A stretch of DNA of 64,000 bases. It comes from Leucobacter denitrificans. Lineage in GTDB: Bacteria > Actinomycetota > Actinomycetes > Actinomycetales > Microbacteriaceae. The notes beneath the pieces are model-generated. The model made no database searches, was not told the origin of the DNA, and was given only the letters and a program-made list of their open reading frames with translations. The first letter of the stretch is position 1; each line of letters begins with the position of its first letter. Position numbers and translations under genes: made by a program. The stretch lies in the NCBI RefSeq assembly GCF_014396385.1, contig NZ_CP060716.1, forward strand, positions 1,674,001-1,738,000. Reading direction: 5' to 3'. Below are positions 18,099 to 26,104 of the stretch, one piece after another.

Positions 18099-18875
18099 AT
18101 GGGAGATACCACGGCGGTCAGAGTCGTCCGCGATCACGACGATCCACTTGTCGAGATCAAGGACGTGAATAAGCACTACGGTGAGCTTCACGTGCTCAAC
18201 AACATCAACACGACAGTTGGGCGCGGCGAGGTTGTTGTCGTGCTCGGCCCATCGGGTTCAGGCAAGTCGACGCTGTGCCGGGCAATCAACCGCCTGGAGA
18301 CGATCGACTCCGGCACCATCACCATCGATGGCAAGAAGCTCCCGGAAGAGGGCAAAGACCTGGCAACGCTGCGCGCAGATGTTGGCATGGTCTTCCAGTC
18401 ATTCAACTTATTTGCCCACAAGACGATCCTCGAGAACGTCACGCTCGGGCCAATCAAGGTTCGCGGAATGAAGAAGAAGGCCGCAGACGAGAAAGCGATG
18501 GCGCTCCTCGACCGAGTGGGAATTGCCAATCAGGCGAAGAAACTTCCGTCCCAGCTCTCGGGCGGCCAGCAGCAGCGCGCCGCAATTGCCCGGTCGCTCG
18601 CGATGGATCCAAAGTTGATACTGCTCGATGAGCCAACCTCGGCGCTCGATCCCGAGATGATCAACGAGGTTCTCGAAACCATGATCGGCCTCGCGAACGA
18701 CGGCATGACGATGGTCGCAGTGACGCACGAGATGGGCTTCGCGCGTCGCGCGGCCGACCGCATTCTGTTCATGGCCGACGGCCAGATCGTCGAGGAGGCG
18801 ACGCCCGAGCAATTCTTCACCGATCCGAAGACATCGCGAGCACAGGACTTCCTTTCGAAGATTCTCGGACACTAA
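18099..18875 (+). CDS. gluA: Glutamate-type polar amino acid ABC transporter ATP-binding protein
   Basis: A 258-residue ABC ATPase of the GlnQ/GluA type. Walker A is GPSGSGKST, signature LSGGQQQR, Walker B ILLDEPTSALD and H-loop VTHEMGFA. ATG 18099 is chosen over TTG 18078, which is in frame but has no better ribosome site. The order ATPase, binding protein, two permeases matches the gluABCD operon of Corynebacterium. Confidence 0.92.
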   Translation: MGDTTAVRVVRDHDDPLVEIKDVNKHYGELHVLNNINTTVGRGEVVVVLGPSGSGKSTLCRAINRLETIDSGTITIDGKKLPEEGKDLATLRADVGMVFQSFNLFAHKTILENVTLGPIKVRGMKKKAADEKAMALLDRVGIANQAKKLPSQLSGGQQQRAAIARSLAMDPKLILLDEPTSALDPEMINEVLETMIGLANDGMTMVAVTHEMGFARRAADRILFMADGQIVEEATPEQFFTDPKTSRAQDFLSKILGH

Positions 18876-18962
18876 TTACACAAAGCTCCCGCAACCGGCA
18901 CAATCGGCTGCGGACCTAACGGCCGACATCACCGGCCATATTCAATGAGGAAGGCAAGAAAC

Positions 18963-19841
18963 ATGCGAATTGCGAAATATATCGCGGTGATCGCCGCAGC
19001 TGGCGCACTTGCGCTCACGGCATGCTCATCGGGCACCCCGGGCGACACAGGTACTGATGACGCACCCACGGTTGCGGAAGACGTGCAGTTCGACGAGGGC
19101 ACGACGATGGCCAAGCTCAATGAAGCGGGCAAGATCACCATTGGCACGAAGTTCGATCAGCCACTATTCGGTCTGATGAACCCGACGACGAATCAGCCTG
19201 AGGGCTTCGACGTTGAGATCGGCAAGCTCATTGCTGCAGAACTTGGTATTTCTGAGGACAACATCGAGTGGAAGGAAGCGGTTTCGGCAAACCGCGAGCC
19301 ATTCATCGAGAACGGTCAGGTCGACATCGTTGTGGCAACGTACACGATCAATGACACTCGCAAGGAAGTAGTGAGCTTCGCAGGCCCGTACTACATTGCA
19401 GGTCAGGATCTGCTTGTACTCGCTGGCAACCCAGACGGCATCACCGGCATCGATGATGTCGTGGGTCAGAAGGTGTGCTCGGTTACCGGGTCGACCTCGG
19501 AACAGAACCTGAAGGATGCGGGCGTTGAGGTGCTTGCAACTGACACGTACTCCAACTGCCTCGAGCCGCTGCGCTCGGGTGACGTTGTTGCGGTATCGAC
19601 CGACAACGTGATCCTCGCTGGTCTCTCGTCACAGAACGAAGGCGAGTTTGAGGTCGTCGACAACCCCTTCACCTCCGAGCCTTACGGCATCGGACTGGCG
19701 TTGGACGACACCGACTTCCGCAACTTCATCAACGACGTGCTCGAAGCATCGTTCGATGACGGATCGTGGGCAGCAGCTTGGGAGAGGACCGCTGGCACCG
19801 TGCTGAGCACGCCGGAGCCACCGACCATCGACCGTTACTAG
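18963..19841 (+). CDS. gluB: Glutamate-type ABC transporter substrate-binding lipoprotein
   Basis: A 292-residue family-3 solute-binding protein. The start is ATG 18963, with AGGAAGG at 18948-18954 about 8 nt upstream, rather than ATG 18945, which overlaps that ribosome site. The lipobox is LTAC, followed by SSGTPGD. The ligand-binding core includes TIGTKFDQPLFG, VDIVVATYTI and CSVTGSTSEQNLK. A very stable hairpin follows the stop. Confidence 0.93.
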   Translation: MRIAKYIAVIAAAGALALTACSSGTPGDTGTDDAPTVAEDVQFDEGTTMAKLNEAGKITIGTKFDQPLFGLMNPTTNQPEGFDVEIGKLIAAELGISEDNIEWKEAVSANREPFIENGQVDIVVATYTINDTRKEVVSFAGPYYIAGQDLLVLAGNPDGITGIDDVVGQKVCSVTGSTSEQNLKDAGVEVLATDTYSNCLEPLRSGDVVAVSTDNVILAGLSSQNEGEFEVVDNPFTSEPYGIGLALDDTDFRNFINDVLEASFDDGSWAAAWERTAGTVLSTPEPPTIDRY

Positions 19842-19848
19842 TCGCAGT

Positions 19849-19878
19849 GTGGTGGGTGGATCGTGATCCACCCACCAC
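19849..19878. terminator. Perfect 14-bp intercistronic hairpin between gluB and gluC
   Basis: The arms GTGGTGGGTGGATC and GATCCACCCACCAC are exactly complementary with a 2-nt centre. It sits 7 nt after the binding-protein stop and 36 nt before gluC, with no T-run. In transporter operons such hairpins protect the upstream mRNA or partly terminate, giving more binding protein than permease. The stem contains an inverted pair of the dispersed GTGGATC word. Confidence 0.8.
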
Positions 19879-19914
19879 CAACCCACCCGCCACCGCACCG
19901 GAAGGGATCGAATC

Positions 19915-20565
19915 ATGCAGGTTCTCCTCGACAATTTTGGAAGCATTCTAGACGGCTTCCTCATGACACTCCTGCTGCTCGTTTGCGGTGGCCTCGGGGC
20001 CATAGTCATAGGGCTCATCACCGCGACGATGCGAATCTCGCCTGTGGCGTCGCTTCGCGCGTTTGCAACGGGATACACCGAGCTCATTCGCAACATCCCG
20101 CTCGTAATGGTCTTCATTTTCATGGTGTTCGTGCTTCCGCTCATCGCCCCAAACAAGCCACCGTACGTGGTGCTGGCGATGATCGCTCTTGCGGTATACA
20201 CCTCACCGTTCGTTGCAGAGGCGCTTCGAAGCGGCATTAACGGAGTGCCTGTCGGTCAGGCCGAGGCCGCCCGTTCGGTCGGACTCACCTTCGGGCAAAC
20301 ACTCACGATCATCGTGCTGCCACAGGCGCTTCGCATGGTCGTGCCTCCACTCATCAACGTGTTTATCGCGCTCACGAAGAACACATCCGTTGCAGGCGGC
20401 TTCTTTATTGTTGAGCTCTTCGCAACGGCGCGAGCGCTCACAAACAGTCACGGTAACGCAGTGATCTCGATCCTTATCGGAATCGCGATCTGCTACCTCG
20501 TCATCACAGTTCCCCTCGGCCTCATAGCTGGTCGCATCGAGAAGAAGGTGAGGGTACTCCGATGA
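19915..20565 (+). CDS. gluC: Glutamate-type ABC transporter permease
   Basis: A 216-residue His/Glu/Gln/Arg/opine-family permease, with a segment near LMTLLLLVCGGLGAIVIGL, the family motif GYTELIRNIPLVM, and an EAA loop at VGQAEAARSVGLTFGQTL. ATG 19915 follows GGAAGGGA. It overlaps gluD by 4 nt. Confidence 0.92.
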   Translation: MQVLLDNFGSILDGFLMTLLLLVCGGLGAIVIGLITATMRISPVASLRAFATGYTELIRNIPLVMVFIFMVFVLPLIAPNKPPYVVLAMIALAVYTSPFVAEALRSGINGVPVGQAEAARSVGLTFGQTLTIIVLPQALRMVVPPLINVFIALTKNTSVAGGFFIVELFATARALTNSHGNAVISILIGIAICYLVITVPLGLIAGRIEKKVRVLR

Positions 20566-21392
20566 CCGCTCAAGCTTCAGTCCTCTACGACGCACCCGGC
20601 CCGAAGGCGCGACAACGCTCGATACTCATCTCGATCATCGGCATCGTCGCCATTGCGCTCCTCCTCGGTTGGGTGATCCTGCGTCTTGCGCAACCACAGA
20701 TCGCGGTCAATGGTAACGAGACACCCGGTATGTTCGACCCGTCACGCTGGGATATCTGGACCTACACCGGCGTCTGGGCGACCATCGGCAACGGTGTGAT
20801 CGCGACGCTGCAGGCAGCGGTCATTGCCATCGTTGGTGCGTTGATTGTTGGAATGCTTTTCGCCTTCGGGCGTCTGGCCGATACCGCGTGGATTCGCGTA
20901 CCGGTCACCGTGATCCTCGAGTTCTTCCGTGGCATGCCCGTGCTGCTCATGATGCTCTTCATCCTGCTCGTCGCCTCGACGAGCTCATTCTGGGCGGTCG
21001 TGCTCGCGCTCACTATTTACAACGGCGCGATCATCGGTGAGGCACTACGAGCCGGCATCGTCTCGCTGAACAAGGGCCAGCGAGAGGCCGGCCTCTCCAT
21101 CGGCCTCAGCGTGACGCGCACCAGGCTGCTCATCGAGTTTCCGCAGGCGTTCACGCAGATGCTGCCGATCATCATTGCGCAGTCGGTCGTGCTGCTCAAA
21201 GATACGTCGCTTGGTTACATCGTCGCCTACGCAGAGCTTGCGTCGCAGGTGAAGAACATCGGCGCATTCTTTGGTAACCGGTACATGTTCAGTGGTTGGG
21301 TGGTCGCCGTGGTGATTTACCTCGCGATCAACCTCACAGTGTCGTGGATCGGCCGCCGCACCGCCAGGGTGGTGGCAGCGAAGAAGGCCTAG
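20562..21392 (+). CDS. gluD: Glutamate-type ABC transporter permease
   Basis: A 276-residue partner permease with a longer N-terminus. Motifs include VILEFFRGMPVLLMM and the EAA loop KGQREAGLSIGLSVTRTRL. The ATG overlaps the gluC stop, indicating coupled translation. It forms the channel with GluC. Confidence 0.92.
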   Translation: MTAQASVLYDAPGPKARQRSILISIIGIVAIALLLGWVILRLAQPQIAVNGNETPGMFDPSRWDIWTYTGVWATIGNGVIATLQAAVIAIVGALIVGMLFAFGRLADTAWIRVPVTVILEFFRGMPVLLMMLFILLVASTSSFWAVVLALTIYNGAIIGEALRAGIVSLNKGQREAGLSIGLSVTRTRLLIEFPQAFTQMLPIIIAQSVVLLKDTSLGYIVAYAELASQVKNIGAFFGNRYMFSGWVVAVVIYLAINLTVSWIGRRTARVVAAKKA

Positions 21393-21402
21393 GCTCAAAG
21401 CC

Positions 21403-22512
21403 GTGACGGTTCACTATCTTGACTCAGTAACTGGGGAACGCGCCCCGCTCGATACGCCCAAGTGGCGTGGTGCGAGCGGGGCGCCACTCTTGCTCACCGA
21501 CCTACCGGGCATCTCGCGCGACGATATTGACGAGTCGGCGCGGGGGCTGTGGCGCTATCATCGCGCGTTCCCTGTGGCAGTGGATCGGCCGATCTCACTC
21601 GGCGAGGGTTGCACCCCGATGGTGGATCGGGAGGGCACGTTGTACAAACTCGAGTGGTTCAGCCCGACCGGGAGCTTCAAAGACCGCGGCGCGAGCGTCA
21701 TGCTCTCGATGCTTCGCGAGCAGGGCGTCACCCGAGTGCTCGAGGACTCGTCGGGCAACGGAGGCGCGGCAATCGCGGCCTACGGTGCAGCAGGCGGGAT
21801 GCAGGTTGAGGTGTTTGCTCCGGCTTCGACCTCGCCCGCGAAACTCGTGCAGGCGCGGGCGTACGGCGCACAGATTCACCTTGTTGAGGGGCCGCGTGAG
21901 GAGTCGCAGTACGCTGCAATTGCTGCTGCCGAGTCCGGTGGTGGATTTTATGCGAGCCATGCGTGGCAGCCATTCTTTTTGCACGGCACGAAGACCCTAG
22001 CGTATGAGATTTGGGAGGATCTCGGGTTCGAGGCACCCGACGCTGTGGTCGTGCCGGTGGGCGCGGGGACAAGCTTGCTTGGGCTCGCAATTGGGTTTCA
22101 TGAACTCTTGGCTTCGGGTGCGATCTCGAAACTGCCCCGACTGTACGCCGCCCAACCGCTGCACTGCTCGCCCGTCGACGCGGCGCTTCGTGGAGACTCT
22201 GAGCGGCCTGTGCTGCCCACGATTGCGGAGGGCACGGCGATCCGCACCCCTGCGCGGGTGGAGCAGATTCGCGCCGCGCTCGCAGAGACCCGCGGTGACT
22301 CGATCGCTGTGAGTGAAGATGAGATCGTTGATGCGCTCGGGGTGCTCGCCCGAACCGGCTTGTTTGCCGAACCGACGAGTGCTGTCGCGGCGGCGGGGCT
22401 GGCGAAGCTTCGTGCTGCTGGGGTCATCGGGCCGAGTGAGCGAGTCGTTGCGTTGCTCACGGGCTCGGGACTTAAGGCCTCCGGGGGGATCGCAGAGGCT
22501 CTGGGGCTCTAA
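21403..22512 (+). CDS. Threonine-synthase-like PLP-dependent enzyme
   Basis: A 369-residue fold-type II PLP enzyme. The PLP lysine is in TGSFKDRGAS, the phosphate-binding region is SSGNGGAAIAAY, and PVGAGTSLLG and LTGSGLK follow. Closest in form to threonine synthase, but related lyases share this pattern. It is separated from gluD by 10 nt and starts with GTG 21403, so it may be co-transcribed with the importer. No homoserine kinase or dehydrogenase genes are nearby, so the role in threonine synthesis is not certain. Confidence 0.8.
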   Translation: MTVHYLDSVTGERAPLDTPKWRGASGAPLLLTDLPGISRDDIDESARGLWRYHRAFPVAVDRPISLGEGCTPMVDREGTLYKLEWFSPTGSFKDRGASVMLSMLREQGVTRVLEDSSGNGGAAIAAYGAAGGMQVEVFAPASTSPAKLVQARAYGAQIHLVEGPREESQYAAIAAAESGGGFYASHAWQPFFLHGTKTLAYEIWEDLGFEAPDAVVVPVGAGTSLLGLAIGFHELLASGAISKLPRLYAAQPLHCSPVDAALRGDSERPVLPTIAEGTAIRTPARVEQIRAALAETRGDSIAVSEDEIVDALGVLARTGLFAEPTSAVAAAGLAKLRAAGVIGPSERVVALLTGSGLKASGGIAEALGL

Positions 22513-23276
22513 CCTCGGGGGAGTACGGTGACGAACTCACAGTACTTCGGGGTGCGCCCGTCGCCGCTTGAACGGCCTGTGAGCCTGCGGCCGATCCACG
22601 GAATCACGTGCTCGCGAGTATAGGCGAGTTGTTCGCGCGCGCCTGGCGCAGGAATCGACTCGGCGTCGATCACCCAGTCGGCCGGATGCGCGTGCCCAAG
22701 GGTGCGGAGCACGTTCGCGGCAACTCGATGGTGACCCACAGGGGCGAGGTGGAGTCGGTCGATTGACCAGTACTGTCGACCGGCAAGCTCGCGATCGCTC
22801 CAGTTGTCTGCAAACTTCACGTTCAACCTTGAAGCAATCCCACCGGCAGCGCGAGTGAGGTCGTCCCCTTTACGTGCGACTCGCCCACCACTCGGCAGGC
22901 CACCAGTTGGGTTCGCGCCCGCTAGTAGGAGCGGCTCGATACCTGCATTCTGAATTTGCCGAAGTGCTTTCTCGGTTTCACCAATGATCCAAGGCATGTT
23001 TGTGCCAGGCCGCAGCATGTCGTTGCCACCGCCATTGAAGCTGATGAGCGTGGGCTCCAGTGCGATTGCTGGTTCGAGCTGCTCCGAGATGATGCGCGCG
23101 AGCAGTCGCCCGCGAATCGCGAGATTCGCGTATTCGACGGGCTGCCCTGTCGCGTCGGCGAGGCCTTGAGCAACGAGATCCGCCCATCCGCGCACAGTGC
23201 CATCGGGCTGCTCGTCACCGACACCCTCGGTGAAACTGTCTCCGATAGCGACGTAACGAATGGCTGCAGAACTCAC
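22509..23276 (-). CDS. SGNH/GDSL-family hydrolase
   Basis: A 255-residue esterase-type hydrolase. Block I is AIGDSFTEGVGD with the nucleophile Ser, a Gly block is NLAIRGR, block III is FNGGGND, and the Asp-His pair lies in SIDRLHLAPVGH. There is no signal peptide, so it is probably cytoplasmic. The start is GTG 23276. It is convergent with the preceding gene, overlapping by 4 nt. Confidence 0.9.
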   Translation of the reverse strand: MSSAAIRYVAIGDSFTEGVGDEQPDGTVRGWADLVAQGLADATGQPVEYANLAIRGRLLARIISEQLEPAIALEPTLISFNGGGNDMLRPGTNMPWIIGETEKALRQIQNAGIEPLLLAGANPTGGLPSGGRVARKGDDLTRAAGGIASRLNVKFADNWSDRELAGRQYWSIDRLHLAPVGHHRVAANVLRTLGHAHPADWVIDAESIPAPGAREQLAYTREHVIPWIGRRLTGRSSGDGRTPKYCEFVTVLPRG

Positions 23277-23306
23277 ATCCCCACACTACGCCCCGTTCAT
23301 GGCTTC

Positions 23307-23609
23307 TTAATTCTCAGACGCGTCTTCTGAGAATTCTCTACGCGCTTCAGGCAGGCGGGCGTCCATTGCGGAATCGGCAGAGTAACCACGAGCGATTTGT
23401 CTTGCCTGCGCGTGGATCTCCTCCGACGTCAAATCGGAAAGGGGTGAAGCTAAACCCTCGATGATCTTCTCCTGCAGCTCGACATCATCGCGTCGCGCTT
23501 CAATGAGTTGGTTCATGTACTCGCTCACGGAGGCGAATGCGCCTGCCTCGACTTCATGCTCGACAAACTCCTTGAGTTCGTCGCTCAACAAAATGGTCAT
23601 TGTTGCCAT
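23307..23609 (-). CDS. parD: ParD-family antitoxin without an adjacent toxin
   Basis: A 100-residue protein with a ribbon-helix-helix N-terminus (MTILLSDELKEFVEHEV, then SVSEYMNQLIEAR), typical of ParD/CopG antitoxins, and an acidic C-terminal half. No ParE/RelE-like frame lies downstream: the next gene on the strand is the SGNH hydrolase 30 nt away. TAGAAT on the minus strand (23616-23621) ends 6 nt before the ATG and could be a -10 for a leaderless mRNA; no good -35 is seen. Confidence 0.75.
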   Translation of the reverse strand: MATMTILLSDELKEFVEHEVEAGAFASVSEYMNQLIEARRDDVELQEKIIEGLASPLSDLTSEEIHAQARQIARGYSADSAMDARLPEARREFSEDASEN

Positions 23610-23720
23610 GCCTCGATTCTAAAAGTAAAGTGCTGCATTCCCTCGAGACTTTAGCTAGTGCCGACTTTTCCTTGTCAAGCTCATCAAGCTAAACCCAGTT
23701 TGCTTGTGAATAACTCGCGC

Positions 23721-23751
23721 TTGACATTGACGTTGCGTCAACCTTTACCGT
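23721..23751 (+). promoter_or_regulatory. MerR-type promoter of tipA with 19-bp spacer and dyad
   Basis: The -35 TTGACA (23721-23726) and -10 TACCGT (23746-23751) are 19 nt apart, the over-long spacer typical of MerR-activated promoters. The spacer holds the palindrome TTGACG-TTG-CGTCAA (23727-23741). It lies 35 nt before the MerR-family tipA gene, so autoregulation is likely. Confidence 0.85.
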
Positions 23752-23786
23752 TGTTATCAACACCGAGAACGGAAAGGAGGCGCCAA

Positions 23787-24605
23787 TTGGAGTACTCGAT
23801 TCAAGAGGTGGCGAAAGCCGCCGGAACAACCTCACGTACCCTCAGGCACTATGACAGCGTTGGGGTGTTAACGCCGGTGCGCATCGGGGCAAACGGCTAC
23901 CGCTATTACGATGACCGCTCGCTTGTGCGATTGCAGCGAATACTGCTGTTGCGTGAGCTCGGCCTCGGTCTCGACGCAATCGCCCAGGTACTTGCGGCGC
24001 AAGACAACGAACTGGGGATAGGGGAGAGCGCGATCCACGCGGAGGCAAAACTGCTTGAATCGCACCTCGAATTACTGCGTGGCGAGCGTGACCGCATCGA
24101 CCGCCAGATCGGAGCGGTCGGGCGCACTGTTCAAGCGCTCAAGCGCGCCAATACCAATGAAACTCAGAAGGAGGCTCTCATGAGCACAAACATGTTCGAC
24201 GGGTTCGATCACACGGAATACAAGGAAGAAGTAGAGCGGCGCTGGGGCGCCGACGCCTATGCGAAGAGCGATGCCTGGTGGCGTGGGCTCGGCAGGGAGT
24301 CGCAGCAGGAATGGATGGCGAAAGCTGAGCAGCTGGGCATCGACTGGATTGCGGCGGCTGAGCGGGGTGTGGATCCAAACTCGGAGGAAGCTCAAGCGTT
24401 CGCGGCGCGGCATGCCGCTTGGTTACGCGGGATACCGGGGACGCCGAGCGGTACCCACTTTGCCGCGTACCTCACTGGTCTCGGCGAGATGTACGTCGCC
24501 GACCCACGCTTCGCAAAGAACTACGGCGGAGTCGAGGGCGCAACCTTCGTGCGCGACGCCCTACGTGCCTATGTGGAAAGCGGTGGCGCTGACAACGAGC
24601 ACTAG
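23787..24605 (+). CDS. tipA: MerR-family TipA-like regulator with C-terminal TipAS domain
   Basis: A 272-residue protein starting at TTG 23787, with AAAGGAGG about 6 nt upstream; an upstream in-frame ATG (23658) lies beyond the promoter and is rejected. Residues 1-70 form a MerR helix-turn-helix (YSIQEVAKAAGTTSRTLRHY), residues 75-120 a coiled coil. The C-terminal 141 residues match the TipAS drug-binding domain (EEVERRWGADAYAKSD, then FAKNYGG). In Streptomyces lividans this family binds thiopeptides and is also made as a short form; the internal start at 24180 suggests the same here. Confidence 0.92.
   Translation: MEYSIQEVAKAAGTTSRTLRHYDSVGVLTPVRIGANGYRYYDDRSLVRLQRILLLRELGLGLDAIAQVLAAQDNELGIGESAIHAEAKLLESHLELLRGERDRIDRQIGAVGRTVQALKRANTNETQKEALMSTNMFDGFDHTEYKEEVERRWGADAYAKSDAWWRGLGRESQQEWMAKAEQLGIDWIAAAERGVDPNSEEAQAFAARHAAWLRGIPGTPSGTHFAAYLTGLGEMYVADPRFAKNYGGVEGATFVRDALRAYVESGGADNEH
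24166..24182 (+). promoter_or_regulatory. Internal ribosome site and ATG for a short TipAS form
   Basis: AGAAGGAGG (24166-24174) lies 5 nt before the in-frame ATG at 24180. It is a near-consensus Shine-Dalgarno site and would give a separate 141-residue TipAS domain lacking the DNA-binding part. Confidence 0.75.
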
Positions 24606-25378
24606 GCGGTCGCGGGGCGCCCCTCGCGCACATCGTCCATACGCTGCTGCTGCTCGGGGGTGCGGAATAGAGGCGGCACGACCTCTTGCTGCTCGTTCAC
24701 AATGACCACGTCGTGGTCAACGTGGTCGACCATCGCGTGCACGGCGTCGATGAAGTCACGGCGCTTGATGGCGTCGAGCACGCGATGGTGATCTCGTTCC
24801 ATCTCGGCGCTCGTCGCCACGTTCGCGAGGCGACCGCGGTGCTGCGGAGTGCGCAACTGGTCGTTGATGCCGGCATAGAGCGATGAAAGCAGCCGGTTCT
24901 TCGCAGCGTCGAAGATGAGGCGGTGAAAGCGGCTGTCGAACGCGCCTGCGCCCGAATCACCCAGGCTGAGCACTGGGCAGCGCGAGCAGCCCACCTCTTC
25001 GACGGTTGCGAGTTCGAGTGCCTCGATGTCTTCATCGGAGCGGTGTAGGGCAGCCTGCTGCGCCGCTTCGACCTCGAGGGCGCGGCGGTAGCTGAGGATC
25101 TCTTCGAGCGAGAAGTCGGCAAGAAACTCGTCGAGCAGTGAGCTGGTGGGTGTTGCCGAGCGAACGAATGTTCCGCGACCCGGCGCCGTTTCGAGCATGC
25201 CCATGCTCGCAAGCGAGCGCACGGCTTCGCGCACGGTTGAGCGCCCCACACCCATCTGCTCGGCAAGTTCAGGCTCAATGGGAATTCGCTCACCGAGCGG
25301 CCACTCACCCGAAGAAATTTTTCGCCTGAGGTAAGAGAGCGCTGCGCGCGCGCGATCAGAGCCGGTCGTTGACGCCAT
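24602..25378 (-). CDS. GntR-family transcriptional regulator, FadR/FCD type
   Basis: A 258-residue regulator. The winged helix at residues 10-75 includes LAEQMGVGRSTVREAVRSLASMGMLE and GRGTFV. An FCD effector domain follows, with metal-type motifs DSRFHRLIFDAA and ERDHHRVLDAI. An inserted Cys pair, GCSRC, near residue 130 is unusual for the family. It converges on tipA (4-nt overlap) and diverges from the PEBP gene. The effector is unknown. Confidence 0.88.
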   Translation of the reverse strand: MASTTGSDRARAALSYLRRKISSGEWPLGERIPIEPELAEQMGVGRSTVREAVRSLASMGMLETAPGRGTFVRSATPTSSLLDEFLADFSLEEILSYRRALEVEAAQQAALHRSDEDIEALELATVEEVGCSRCPVLSLGDSGAGAFDSRFHRLIFDAAKNRLLSSLYAGINDQLRTPQHRGRLANVATSAEMERDHHRVLDAIKRRDFIDAVHAMVDHVDHDVVIVNEQQEVVPPLFRTPEQQQRMDDVREGRPATA

Positions 25379-25423
25379 CGATCCACCACCTGAGATTCGT
25401 ATCTAGGGCCTCTCGGCCAATTC

Positions 25424-25432
25424 ATACAGTAT
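25424..25432. promoter_or_regulatory. Possible operator between gntR and the PEBP gene
   Basis: Short palindrome ATAC-A-GTAT in the 102-nt divergent region, AT-rich against its surroundings. It could serve the FCD regulator, whose operators are short T/A-flanked dyads. Weak evidence. Confidence 0.3.
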
Positions 25433-25480
25433 ATCTGGGTGCACTACCGAGAAACTGAGTTCCCCGGTAGCGTAAATGGC

Positions 25481-26035
25481 ATGACGAACCAACCGAGCCG
25501 CGGTCTCATCAACCCATACGAGGGCATGCCTGAGAAGCCCGAGTTCACACTCTCAAGCACCGATATTCTCGACGGCGAACCATTGCCCGCTGAGCAGTAC
25601 GGCCAGTCTGCCGGTGGATCGAATCAGTCACCACAGCTGTCGTGGTCCGGGTTTCCTGAAGAGACCAAGAGCTTCGTGGTGACGTGTTACGACCCCGATG
25701 CGCCAACGGGCTCGGGGTTCTGGCACTGGGCCGTCGCGAATATTCCGGGATCGGTCACCGACCTGCCAGCAAACGCAGGCGCGGCGAACAGCACTCTTCT
25801 GCCCGAGGGCGCGATCACGATGCCAAATGAGAAGCGTGACCCGGCGTTCGCCGGTGCGGCACCACCGGCTGGTACCGGCGTGCACCACTACTGGTTTGTC
25901 GTGCACGCACTGAATGTTGATCACATTGACATCGACCCGCAGGCAACCCCGGCGGTGCTCGGATTCATGATGCGCGAAGCGGTGCTCGCTCGCGCAATTA
26001 TCGTTGCGACCGGCGAGTACGGTAACGCCGCATAA
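25481..26035 (+). CDS. YbhB/YbcL-type PEBP (Raf kinase inhibitor-like) protein
   Basis: A 184-residue phosphatidylethanolamine-binding-protein-family member. The ligand-site motifs are CYDPDAPTGSGFWHW and GVHHYWFVVHALN, the standard bacterial pattern. ATG 25481 is preferred to GTG 25439, giving an ordinary family length. The cellular role of bacterial members is unclear. Confidence 0.9.
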   Translation: MTNQPSRGLINPYEGMPEKPEFTLSSTDILDGEPLPAEQYGQSAGGSNQSPQLSWSGFPEETKSFVVTCYDPDAPTGSGFWHWAVANIPGSVTDLPANAGAANSTLLPEGAITMPNEKRDPAFAGAAPPAGTGVHHYWFVVHALNVDHIDIDPQATPAVLGFMMREAVLARAIIVATGEYGNAA

Positions 26036-26104
26036 AGGACTCGCGTTCACGCGCGCCGTTTTGCGTGCGTAGGATTGGTGTATTCGTCGAAAGTGAGTAC
26101 ACCT

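Noticed and set aside
22509..23306. ParE-like toxin downstream of parD
   Set aside because: The only frame there is the SGNH hydrolase with clear GDSF, GGGND and catalytic His motifs.
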